Shown: positions 41,098-50,000 of the stretch, one piece after another
How positions within the stretch are numbered: the stretch's first letter is position 1
Layout: every line of letters begins with the position of its first letter
From: DATLED01 sp035525495
GTDB taxonomy: Bacteria; Actinomycetota; Acidimicrobiia; Acidimicrobiales; CADCTF01
Reading direction: 5' to 3'
DNA: 64,000 bases
NCBI GenBank assembly: GCA_035525495.1
Contig: DATLED010000005.1
Location: 1-64,000, forward strand
Notes under the pieces: model-generated
The model's input: the letters and a program-made list of their open reading frames with translations, nothing else
Databases searched by the model: none
What the model was told of the DNA's origin: nothing
Made by a program: the position numbers and the translations under genes

Positions 41098-42503
41098 GCG
41101 AGGAAGTGCTCGGCGTTGCGCAGCGCGATCGTCATCACACCCGCCTGCGGGTTGACGCCCGGCGCGTCGGGCAACAACGACGCGTCGTTGACGCGGAGGT
41201 TCGAGAATCCGTGGACGGCGCCGAAGCTGTCGGTGCCGGTCCTCGACGCGTCGTTCCCCATGCGGATCGACGACGTGAGGTGCACGGTCATGAGGTTCGT
41301 GCGCGTGCGGTCGACCGCGTCCCACCAACGCACGAGCTCGTCCGGCCGGTGCACGACGCCCCCACCCTCGACCGACGGGTACAGCTCGGTCGCGCCCGCC
41401 GCGAAGAGCAGCTCGCCGAGATGGACGAGCCCCCGCGCCAGGCGGCTCATGTCGCCATCGGTGAGCCGGTAGGTGACGACCGGCGACCGCAGCCAGGGGA
41501 CGGCCTGCACCCGGCCGGAGGCCTCGCTGCGGATGGCGGCGTAGTACACCGAGACGTTCTCCCACTCGGCGAGAGCCTCGTCATGGGGCTCCGCGGAGTC
41601 GGCGAGGGCGAGGGCGACGTGGCCGCGCCGGCTGGCGGACCCGCCGATCGTGAGGTTCGGTGCGAACTCGACGATGCGGTGCATGGGCACGCTGTCGTGG
41701 TCGACGGGATGGGGGAACCGCGCCGCGATCTTGATCGTCGGGTGGAGCTTCAGGCCGCCGCCGATCCGCCGCCGGATGCCGCTGCGCTGGAGGAGCGCCG
41801 GCGACTGCACCGCGCCGCCGCAAACGAACACGGCATCGGCATCGATCGTCAGGGGCCGGCCGTCGCCGAGCACACACTCGGCGCCGGTGACTCGTCCGGC
41901 CGCCTTCCTGAGACGCGTCACGCGACAGTCCGGCAGCACCGTGGCTCCCGCCTCGACGGCGCGGGGGATCTGTGTCCGGCACATCGTCTGCTTGACGCCG
42001 GGCAGCGTCCCGTCGTCATAGCGGAAGACGCGCGGGAACTCGACGGATCGCCAGCCGAGCTTCGACGCACCCCGTTGCAGGAGCGATGACGACAACGGTG
42101 GCTCGCCCGGGATTTTGGCGACGCACTGCGACGCCTCGACCCGCGCGGCGTAGCGGGCCAGCGCATCCGGGGAGAACTCGTCGATGTCGTAGGTCCTGGC
42201 CCACTCCTCGACGAGGTCGTCGGGCAGTCGGTGCCACAGCCCGCTGTTCACCTCGGTGCTGCCGCCGACGCATCTTCCCTCGGCGTAGGCGATCGGCGGT
42301 GCCCCGAGAGCCGCCGAGGAGCCATGGTGGCGATACTTGGTGACCATCTCCTCCATCGAGAAGGGCTCGATGGCATCGGGGTCGACCCAAGGGCCCTCCT
42401 CGACGACGAGGACCTCCTTGCCCGCGGCGGCCAACGTCGCGGCCGTCGTGGCTCCTCCCGCGCCTGACCCGATGACGAGCACGTCGGTGCTGCGCCGGCT
42501 CAC
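41094..42503 (-). CDS. GMC-family FAD oxidoreductase
   Basis: 469 residues. The FAD motif is VIGSGAGGATTAATLA at the N-terminus with VVEEGPWVD, then the GMC signature GGSTEVNSGLWHRLP. The C-terminal domain has TSSIRMGNDAS, VNDASLLPDAPGVNPQAGVMTIALRNAEH, with the conserved His-containing tail typical of cholesterol oxidase, choline oxidase and gluconate dehydrogenase. It is preceded, with a 4-nt overlap (GTGA), by a 97-residue protein that could be its small partner, as in the two-subunit gluconate 2-dehydrogenases. The substrate is unknown, but the operon suggests an alcohol on a lipid or sugar. Confidence 0.85.
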   Translation of the reverse strand: MSRRSTDVLVIGSGAGGATTAATLAAAGKEVLVVEEGPWVDPDAIEPFSMEEMVTKYRHHGSSAALGAPPIAYAEGRCVGGSTEVNSGLWHRLPDDLVEEWARTYDIDEFSPDALARYAARVEASQCVAKIPGEPPLSSSLLQRGASKLGWRSVEFPRVFRYDDGTLPGVKQTMCRTQIPRAVEAGATVLPDCRVTRLRKAAGRVTGAECVLGDGRPLTIDADAVFVCGGAVQSPALLQRSGIRRRIGGGLKLHPTIKIAARFPHPVDHDSVPMHRIVEFAPNLTIGGSASRRGHVALALADSAEPHDEALAEWENVSVYYAAIRSEASGRVQAVPWLRSPVVTYRLTDGDMSRLARGLVHLGELLFAAGATELYPSVEGGGVVHRPDELVRWWDAVDRTRTNLMTVHLTSSIRMGNDASRTGTDSFGAVHGFSNLRVNDASLLPDAPGVNPQAGVMTIALRNAEHFLA

Positions 42504-42793
42504 GAGGTCGTCAGCTCCTGTTCGGCGAACAGCACCAGCGATCGGAACAAGCGGACGTACTGGCGGATGAGGGAGATCGGGCTCGACTCGAGCATCTCGA
42601 TCAGCGCCGACATCGACCGCCGCCGCACCTTGGCGAAGGCCGAGAAGGCGATCGACTCGACGACGACGCCGAGGCGGAGGAACTCCGGCATGTCGTCGAG
42701 GCTGCCCTCCACGAACGAGGCGATGCCGGCCCGCAACCGGGGCTCCGAGGAGGACGACAGCGCCGCGACGAGCTCGCGCTCGAAGTCGAGCAT
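42500..42793 (-). CDS. Small helical protein, possible partner of the GMC oxidoreductase
   Basis: 97 residues with no family I recognise. It is all helical by composition: FERELVAALSSSSEPRLRAG, a central VVVESIAFSAFAKVRRRSM, and SPISLIRQYVRLFRSLVLFA at the end. There is no signal peptide. The start is ATG 42793 with the -10 box TATCGT ending 8 nt upstream, so it is the leaderless first gene of a seven-gene operon. Its fixed place directly before a GMC enzyme resembles the small subunits of FAD dehydrogenases, but sequence homology is not visible. Alternatives: an assembly factor or an antitoxin-like protein. Confidence 0.45.
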   Translation of the reverse strand: MLDFERELVAALSSSSEPRLRAGIASFVEGSLDDMPEFLRLGVVVESIAFSAFAKVRRRSMSALIEMLESSPISLIRQYVRLFRSLVLFAEQELTTS

Positions 42794-42837
42794 GGGCGGC
42801 GACGATAGTGGCTGGGTGGGGAGGTAACTTCCCGCCG

Positions 42838-44436
42838 GTGAAGCCCGGCAACGCCCGCCGACTGGCCGCGCCCGGGGTCGTCCTGCTGGCCTGCCTGCTC
42901 CCGTTGCCGGCGCTCTGGCGGCTGCCCGGACCTCCGATGGAGGAAGGCTTCATGCTCGTCTTCCCCGAGCTCGTCCTCCACGGTCGGATCCCGAACCGCG
43001 ACTTCCTGCACCTCTACGGACCGGGCGGGCTCTGGGTGCTGGCGGCGGCCTTCAAGATCTTCGGGACGCTGTTGTCGGTCGAGCGGGCGGTGGGTTTCCT
43101 CCAACTCGTCGGGGTGGCGCTCGGCGTGTACGCGGCGGTCAAGCCCTGGGGCCGGTGGTTGGCCGCCGCCGGCGGGGTGGTCACCGCCATCGTCGTCGTC
43201 CCGCCGATCGGGTTGACGGCGCTGGCATGGGTGGGCGCTGTCGCCCTCGGGCTGTGGTCGGTCGTCCTCGCCCGGTCGGAACGCCGGGGCGCCGTCGTCG
43301 CCAGCGGGTTGTTGGCGGGAACGGCCCTGCTCTATCGCCCCGACCTCGTCGTCGCGGTCGCGCTGTCGGGTCTCGTCGTGCTCCGGGGACTCCCCACGCG
43401 GCACCAGCGGATCCGCTACCTCGGCGGCGCCGCCGGTGGCGTGTCGCCTTACCTCGTGCACCTGGCGATGGCGGGTCCGGCCGCCGTGGTCCGGGGCCTG
43501 CTCATCGAACCGGTCTTCGAGTTGCGGGGCGGACGAACGCTGCCGCTGCCGCCGTCGTGGGGGCACTTCGACGGGTTCCTCCAGCGAGCCGGACTGTTGA
43601 ACGAGCCGCCGTGGGGCTTGCCGGCGCCGCCATCACCCGCGCAGCTGAGCTTGTGGCTGGCGCTGCTCCTCGCCGCCAACGCCGCGCTCGTCATCGCCGG
43701 CCTCGCCTTGCTGCGACGCGAGGGCACTGCCGATCGCCGGCTGCTGGCGGTCGCGCTGTTCTCGGTCGGCCTCCTGCCGCAGGCGTTGCAGCGCGCCGAC
43801 TCGACGCACCTCGCATGGGTGAGCTGCGTGCCCTTCGGGCTGCTCCCCGCAGCGCTCGTCGCGATCCTCCGGAACCGGGTCGTCTCCGTGCTCACGCCGT
43901 TCCTCGTGATGGTCGCCCTGGTGCCCCACTTCACGCTGCGGACCTACGTCGACGACGTCGCCAAGAGCGCGGGAGCCCGACGGATCGAGTCGGGCGCGAT
44001 GCGCCGTGGGGACCGGGTCTTCTACTACGGCCGTGGCGACGCGGTGGTGGCCGTGCGCGACCTGTTGGCGGCGATCGACGGCGTCGCCCGAACGGGCGAC
44101 ACGCTGTTCGTCGGGACGGGCGATCTCCGCAAGACGCCCTACAGCGAGGCCTTCCTCTACTACCTCCTGCCGGACCTGCCGCCGGCGACGCGCTACATCG
44201 AAATGGATCCGGGGGTCGCCAACGGCGAGCACTCGGGCCTCGCCGACGACCTCGCGGCGGCGGACGTCGTCATCCTCTCGTCGGTTCGCGACGACTGGGT
44301 CGAGCCGAACGCCTCGCGCGAGTTCGGCCCCGCGACGCCGAACCAGGTTCTGTCCCGAGACTTCTGTCGGGTCGGCTCGTTCGGGACGGGACTGTTCGGT
44401 CGCGGGCTCTACGAGCTCTATACGCGCTGCCGGTAG
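42838..44436 (+). CDS. Polytopic GT-C-like membrane protein
   Basis: 532 residues with about 10-12 transmembrane helices. The first external loop reads EEGFMLVFPELVLHGRIPNRDFLHLYGPGGLW, matching the pattern of uncharacterised actinobacterial glycosyltransferase-like proteins (acidic pair, then a Tyr-Gly-Pro element). The last 130 residues are soluble (YYGRGDAVVAVRDLL and DDLAAADVVILSSV), resembling the C-terminal domains of the other GT-C proteins here. The start is GTG 42838, with the -10 box TAACTT ending 7 nt before it; it is divergent from the 42793 operon with 44 nt between starts. Sugar transfer is inferred. Confidence 0.6.
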   Translation: MKPGNARRLAAPGVVLLACLLPLPALWRLPGPPMEEGFMLVFPELVLHGRIPNRDFLHLYGPGGLWVLAAAFKIFGTLLSVERAVGFLQLVGVALGVYAAVKPWGRWLAAAGGVVTAIVVVPPIGLTALAWVGAVALGLWSVVLARSERRGAVVASGLLAGTALLYRPDLVVAVALSGLVVLRGLPTRHQRIRYLGGAAGGVSPYLVHLAMAGPAAVVRGLLIEPVFELRGGRTLPLPPSWGHFDGFLQRAGLLNEPPWGLPAPPSPAQLSLWLALLLAANAALVIAGLALLRREGTADRRLLAVALFSVGLLPQALQRADSTHLAWVSCVPFGLLPAALVAILRNRVVSVLTPFLVMVALVPHFTLRTYVDDVAKSAGARRIESGAMRRGDRVFYYGRGDAVVAVRDLLAAIDGVARTGDTLFVGTGDLRKTPYSEAFLYYLLPDLPPATRYIEMDPGVANGEHSGLADDLAAADVVILSSVRDDWVEPNASREFGPATPNQVLSRDFCRVGSFGTGLFGRGLYELYTRCR

Positions 44437-44445
44437 CGTTCCCGG

Positions 44446-45183
44446 GTGGAACGGACCCTGATCGTCCTCCCGACGTACGAGGAGGCGTTGAACATCGACG
44501 AAGCCCTCCGTCGGGTCCGCGCGGCGGCGCCCCACGTCGACGTCCTCGTGGTGGACGACAACAGTCCCGACGGAACCGCGGACATCGCCCGTTCGGTCGC
44601 TGCCGACCTCGGCCAGATCGACGTCGTCGTCCGGGCACGCAAGGACGGCCTCGGCAACGCGTATCGGCACGGGTTCCGGATCGGCTTCGAGCGCGGCTAC
44701 GAGGTCCTGATGCAGATGGACGCCGACCTGTCGCACGCCGCCGCCGACATCCCCCGGCTTCTCGAGAAGCTCGACCGGGGCGCCGACCTCGTCATCGGAT
44801 CGCGCTACGTCCCGGGCGGGTCCGTGCCGCATTGGGCGTGGTACCGCCGGGCCATGTCTCGCTATGGGAACCGCTACGCCTGCTTCGTGTTGGGCCTGTC
44901 GATCCACGACGCCACCGCGGGATTCCGGGCATACCGGGCCGACACGTTGAAGGCCATCGACGTGTTCTCGACCCGGGCCAAGGGGTACGGGTTCCAGATC
45001 GAGACGGCCTACCGGGTTTCGCGGCAGTCGCGTGCGCTGGACGAGGTCCCGATCGTCTTCACCGACCGCATCCGGGGCGCTTCGAAGATGTCCCCGGCGG
45101 TCATGAGCGAAGAGATGCTCCTCGTGACCTGGTGGGGCATCCGCGACCGCTTGCTCCCGCAGTTGCGCCGCCGCACGAAGTAG
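44446..45183 (+). CDS. Polyprenol-phosphate mannosyltransferase (Dpm/Ppm-type GT2)
   Basis: A 245-residue soluble GT-A enzyme: VLPTYEEALNID, VVDDNSPDGTADIAR, the metal-binding DAD in MQMDADLSH, then GSRYVPGGSVPHW and the FQIETAYRV segment. This layout is that of dolichol/polyprenol-phosphate mannose synthases without the membrane domain seen in mycobacterial Ppm1. It would supply polyprenyl-phosphomannose to the GT-C enzymes in the cluster. The start is GTG 44446 with the -10 box TAGCGT ending 6 nt upstream; the box overlaps the preceding stop. It ends 1 nt from the convergent methyltransferase gene. Confidence 0.9.
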   Translation: MERTLIVLPTYEEALNIDEALRRVRAAAPHVDVLVVDDNSPDGTADIARSVAADLGQIDVVVRARKDGLGNAYRHGFRIGFERGYEVLMQMDADLSHAAADIPRLLEKLDRGADLVIGSRYVPGGSVPHWAWYRRAMSRYGNRYACFVLGLSIHDATAGFRAYRADTLKAIDVFSTRAKGYGFQIETAYRVSRQSRALDEVPIVFTDRIRGASKMSPAVMSEEMLLVTWWGIRDRLLPQLRRRTK

Positions 45184-45184
45184 G

Positions 45185-45898
45185 TCAGTAGGGCCAGTCG
45201 CCTTTGCGGAGCTTGGTGACGATCAGAGCCTTCAGGACGACGTTGCGGGCGAACCAGGGCAGCTGCGCCAGCTGCCGTCCGGCGTTCCCGCGGCGGCTCA
45301 GCGGCGGGTTGCGACGGTACTCGGCCAGCGAGGCGGAGCGGCCGACGTAGGTGAAGCGGCCGTCGAGCAACAACGACGACAGGATGGCGAGGGTCACGCC
45401 GACCGAGCTGAACGAATCGTGGACCAACAGCGTCCCGCCGTCCCGCACGCGCTCGCCCCAACGGCGGATGTCCTCGAGCGCGGGCCGGTACCGATGGGCG
45501 CCGTCGATGTAGAGGACGTCGATCTCGCCGGCCACGTCGGCCAGCGCGTCGGACGAGAACGCGCGCAGGTGTCGGACCCGATGGCGCACGCCCGCCGCTT
45601 CGAGGTTGGCGACGAACGCGTCGTGGTCGCCCCGCGCGGCATCCGCGAACCCCTCGAGCTCCTGCGGGCCGCGGTCGTTGCCGGCATGCGGGTCGATGGC
45701 GACGACCTCGACCCCGGGCGCGGCCGCCGTCGCCAGCACGATCGTCGACCGGCCCTGGAAGCTGCCGATCTCGACGATGGTGGCGGGCGGGCGCAAGGCC
45801 GACGAGGCGTCCCACAACCGCCGCGCTTGCGCGTCCGTCATCCATCCCTCGACGGAGGCCACGGCCCCCAACGTGGTGGTGAAGTCCGACGCAGGCAC
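45185..45898 (-). CDS. Class I SAM methyltransferase (Methyltransf_24-like)
   Basis: 237 residues. Motif I is VEIGSFQGRSTIVLA, followed by VVAIDPHAGND, HLRAFSSDAL and DVLYIDGAHRYRPALEDIRRW, then LLVHDSF, the pattern of Methyltransf_24 proteins found in glycan and lipopolysaccharide clusters. The start is GTG 45898 with the -10 box TATCCT ending 6 nt upstream. The box is shared, in opposite orientation, with the GT4 gene starting at 45917. It probably methylates a sugar or lipid in the envelope pathway. The stop is 1 nt from that of the Ppm gene. Confidence 0.82.
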   Translation of the reverse strand: MPASDFTTTLGAVASVEGWMTDAQARRLWDASSALRPPATIVEIGSFQGRSTIVLATAAAPGVEVVAIDPHAGNDRGPQELEGFADAARGDHDAFVANLEAAGVRHRVRHLRAFSSDALADVAGEIDVLYIDGAHRYRPALEDIRRWGERVRDGGTLLVHDSFSSVGVTLAILSSLLLDGRFTYVGRSASLAEYRRNPPLSRRGNAGRQLAQLPWFARNVVLKALIVTKLRKGDWPY

Positions 45899-45903
45899 GG
45901 CCG

Positions 45904-45910
45904 TAGGATA
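45904..45910. promoter_or_regulatory. Seven-base bidirectional leaderless promoter core (TAGGATA)
   Basis: On the plus strand TAGGAT (45904-45909) lies 7 nt before TTG 45917; on the minus strand TATCCT (45910-45905) lies 6 nt before GTG 45898. The two TAnnnT boxes overlap by 5 bp, and the two start codons are 18 bp apart, so both transcripts should begin at or next to their start codons. The regions upstream of each -10 fall inside the opposite gene. Confidence 0.6.
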
Positions 45911-45916
45911 CGGCGC

Positions 45917-47086
45917 TTGGAACCGGGTCTCGCCCCCCTCGTCGCCGCATCCGGGCTCCGGCGCGTGCACCTGCTGGCGTGGCGCGACCTCGAGGATGTC
46001 GAGGCCGGGGGATCCGAGGTCCATGCCCACGAGATCGCCAAGCGATGGGCCGGCGCCGGGCTCGACGTGACGCTCCGCACGTCCTACGCGCAAGGTCGTG
46101 CCACGAGGGTCGAACGTGACGGCTACCGGGTCGTCCGCAAGGCCGGGCGGTACCTCGTCTTCCCCCGCTCGGTGCTGAGCGAGCTCGCGGGCAGGCTCGG
46201 GCCTTGGGACGCGGTCGTCGAGATCTGGAACGGCGTCCCCTTCTTCTCGCCGTTGTGGACGGGTCGCAAGCCGTCCATCGTGTTCCTCCACCACGTCCAC
46301 GCCGAGATGTGGCGCATGGTCATGCCGGAGAACGAGCGGCTGGCGCGTGCCGGCGAGCTCCTCGAGTCCCGCCTCGCGCCGCCGATCTACCGGCGGACGC
46401 CGATCGTGACGCTGTCCGAGTCCTCCAAGCGTGAGCTCGTCCGCGACCTCGGCTTCGCCGACGAGAAGGTCACCGTCGTCCGGCCCGGCATCGACGCCCG
46501 CTTCACCCCGGGCGGTCGGCGCGCCGAGCAACCGCTCGTCTGCGCGGTCGGCCGACTCGTCCCCGTGAAGCGCTACGACATGCTCATCGAGGCGATGGCG
46601 CGAGTGCACGCGCACCACCCTGGCGTCGAGCTGGTGATTGCCGGCGAGGGTTATGAGCGCCAAGCGCTCGAGGAGCTCGTGAAGCGCCTCGGCGCGACGG
46701 CGTGGGTCTCGATGCCCGGCCGCCTCGACGACGAAGAGGTGATCGACCTCTATCGCCGGTCGTGGCTCGTCGCCAGCAGCTCCTTGCGCGAGGGGTGGGG
46801 GATGACGGTGACCGAGGCGGCGGCGTGCGGGACGCCCGCGGTCGCCACCCGGATCGCCGGCCACGAGGACGCGCTCGTCGACGGCGAGACCGGGCTGCTC
46901 GCCGACGCGGGTGACGTCGTCGACCTGGCAGGCAAGATCGACCTCGTCCTCGGCGACGAGGTGCTGCGCAAATCGCTCGCCGAGGCGGCGTTCGAACGGA
47001 GCAAGGCCCTGACGTGGGACGCGACGGCGCGGCGGGCGTTCGAGGTCCTGGCTGCCGAGGCGGATCGCCGCACACGCCGTCGATGA
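45917..47086 (+). CDS. GT4-family glycosyltransferase
   Basis: 389 residues of GT-B fold. The N-terminal half contains GGSEVHAHEIAKRWAGAGLDV and the donor-loop segment FLHHVHAEMWRMVMP. The C-terminal half contains VCAVGRLVPVKRYDMLIEAM and EGWGMTVTEAAACGTPAVATRIAGHEDAL, the GT4 nucleotide-sugar site with the EGxGxxxxE glutamate pattern. The start is TTG 45917, on the strength of the -10 box TAGGAT 7 nt upstream; the next in-frame GTG would remove the first strand. The stop overlaps the AftD-like gene as ATGA. It adds a hexose, probably mannose, to a lipid-linked glycan. Confidence 0.85.
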   Translation: MEPGLAPLVAASGLRRVHLLAWRDLEDVEAGGSEVHAHEIAKRWAGAGLDVTLRTSYAQGRATRVERDGYRVVRKAGRYLVFPRSVLSELAGRLGPWDAVVEIWNGVPFFSPLWTGRKPSIVFLHHVHAEMWRMVMPENERLARAGELLESRLAPPIYRRTPIVTLSESSKRELVRDLGFADEKVTVVRPGIDARFTPGGRRAEQPLVCAVGRLVPVKRYDMLIEAMARVHAHHPGVELVIAGEGYERQALEELVKRLGATAWVSMPGRLDDEEVIDLYRRSWLVASSSLREGWGMTVTEAAACGTPAVATRIAGHEDALVDGETGLLADAGDVVDLAGKIDLVLGDEVLRKSLAEAAFERSKALTWDATARRAFEVLAAEADRRTRRR

Positions 47087-50000
47087 CGCGACGCGGGTCG
47101 ATCGCGGCCCACGTCCTCCTGGCGGTGCTGACCTACGTCCCGATCCTCCGGTCCCGGCCCGGCATCGTCGGTGCCGACACGAAGAGCTACCTCTACCTCG
47201 ACCCTTCCAAGCTCCTCTCGAGAGCGGCGTTCATGTGGGACCCCGACGTCGGCATGGGCACGCTGACCCACCAGACGATCGGCTACTTGTTCCCGATGGG
47301 CCCCTGGTACTGGGTCCTCGACGAGCTCTCCGCGGCGGACTGGGTCGCGCAGCGCCTCTGGTTGGCGACGGTGATCTTCGCCGCCGGCGCGGGCGTGCTG
47401 TTCCTCGGGCGGACGCTCGCGTGGCGAGGCTCGGCGATCGTCGTCGCGGCGCTCGCCTACATGCTGAGCCCGTACCTCCTCGACTACTCGGCGCGGATCT
47501 CGGTGATCCTGCTGCCGTGGGCGGCGCTGCCGTGGATGGTGGGCCTCACCGATCGCGCGCTGCGCCGCGGCGGCTGGCGCCACCCCGCGCTCTTCGCCCT
47601 CGTCGTGCTCTGCGTCGGGGGGGTGAACGCCACGGCGCTCGTGTTCGCCGGACTCGGGCCGGTCCTGTGGATCGGATTCGCCTGGCGAGACGTCGGCATC
47701 GGTCGTGCCAGCGCGACCGCGCTCAGGATCGGCGGGCTGACGGCACTGCTGTCGGTCTGGTGGGTCATCGGGCTCGCGGTCCAGGGCGGCTACGGCATCC
47801 CGATCCTCCGCTACACCGAGACGATCGAGACAGTCGCGCGCACGTCGCTGTCGTCGGAGGTGCTGCGCGGCCTCGGCTACTGGTTCTTCTACGGCAACGA
47901 CAAGCTCGGACCTTGGATCGAACCGGCCGTCCAATACACGCAGCAGGTCTGGCTGATCCTCGTCGGCTTCGCCGTCCCCTGCCTCGCCCTCGCCGGCGCC
48001 GCGGTCCTGCGATGGCGCCATCGGGCGTACGCCATCTCGCTCGTCGTCGTCGGTACCGTCATCGCCGTCGGCGCCCATCCGTACGACGACCCCCCACCCC
48101 TCGGAGCGGCCTTCAAGGCACTGGCGTCGACCTCGACCGTCGGCCTCGCACTGCGGAGCACGCCGCGGGCCGTCCCACTCGTCGCCCTCGGGATGGCGCT
48201 CCTGCTCGGCGCCTCGCTCACGGCCCTCGCGCGGCGGTTCCCGGTCGCGGGAGCAGTGGCTTCATTGGCGGCGTCGGCGCTCGTGCTCGCGGGGCTGCCG
48301 CCGCTCTTCTCCGGCGACCTCGCGGTCGGCGAGCACATCAGTCGCCCCGAGCTCCTCCCGCCGTACTGGCAGGAGGCCGCGGACCACCTCGACGCCGCCG
48401 GCGACTCGACGCGCGTCCTCGAGCTCCCCGGGGCCGACTTCGCGTCGTACCGCTGGGGCAACACCATCGACCCGATCACGCCGTACCTCATGGACCGGCC
48501 GTACGTCGCCCGCGAGCTCATCCCCTACGGCACCCCGGGCACGCCCGATCTCCTCAACGCCTTCGACCGTCGGCTGCAGGAGGGCGTGTTCGAACCGTCC
48601 GCGTTGGCACCGATCGCTCGCCTGATGCGCGCCGGCGACGTCGTCCTGCGCAACGACCTCCTCTTCGAGCGCTACCGCACGCCGCGGCCACGCGTCCTCC
48701 TCGATCAGCTCACGCCGCGGCCCGAGGGTGTCGGCGAGCCGACCGCGTTCGGCCCCCCGTCTGCGACCCACCCCGCAGGACCGGTGCCGCGGGTCGACGA
48801 GCTCGAGCTCGCCGTAGCGGCCGCCATCGCCGACCCCCCTCCAGTCGTCGACTTCCCGATCCACAGCGTCCCGAGGATCGTGGGCGCCGCGCCCGCCGGT
48901 CGCAGCCTCCTCGTCGCCGGTGACGGTGAGGGCTTGGTCGACCTCGCTGCCGCGGGCCTCCTCGACGGCGCGGGCCCCATCCGTTACGCCGCCTCGCTCA
49001 CGTCGACGTCGGCGTGGGACAGCGCCCTCTCGGACTCTGGTCAGCTCGTCCTCACCGACACCAACCGCAAACGGGCCCGTCGGTGGGGGACCGTGCGCGA
49101 GAACACCGGTTACACCGAGCCCGCCGATCACGCGCCGCTGCGAGACGACCCGACCGACGCCCGCCTCGAGGTCTTCCCGAAGCAGACCACCGCGGACCAG
49201 ACGGTGGTGCAGCTGCGCGGCGTCCGCGCCGTGCGGGCCACGCGGTACGGCAACCCCGTCTCGTACACGCCGGAGGACCGGCCGGCCAACGCCCTCGACG
49301 GGGATGTGTCCACTGCGTGGCGGGTCGGCGCCTTCGCCGACGTCGCGGGTGAGAGGCTCCGGGTCGACCTCACCGCGCCCGTCGAGGCCTCCGCGGTGAC
49401 GATCGTGCAGCCCCTCACCGGCCCGCGCAACCGCGTCATCACCAAGGTGACGCTTCGCTTCGACGGCGGCCATCCCGTGGACGTCGACCTCGGCCCGGCG
49501 TCGCTCACGGCCGCCGGCCAGCAGGTCACCTTCGCGTCACGGCGCTTCCGCTCCATCGAGGTCGAGGTGCTCGAGACCAACGTCGGCCGCCGTCCGAAGT
49601 ACGACGGTCAGAGCGGCGTCGGCATCGCCGAGCTGCGCGTCGGCGACGTCCACGTCGACGAGGTCGTGCGGCTCCCGACGGACCTGCTGGCGCGGGCGGG
49701 TGCACGCGCCGCCGCCCATCCGCTGTCGGTCGTGCTGACGCGCCAACGCAGCAACCCCGCCGACCCTGCCCGCACCGACGAGGAGCCGTCGCTGGTGCGT
49801 ACGTTCGAGCTGACGTCGCCCCGTCCGTTCGTCCTCGAAGGATCGGCGCGCCTCGCAGCGACGACCGCCGACGACGCCATCGACCGGTTCCTCGGGGTCA
49901 CGGGACCGATCGCGCGGTCGGACGCGCGCCTCCCCGGCGACCTGGACGCCCGCGCCTCGGCGGCCATCGACGGCGATCCGGGCACGGCGTGGAGCCCCGG

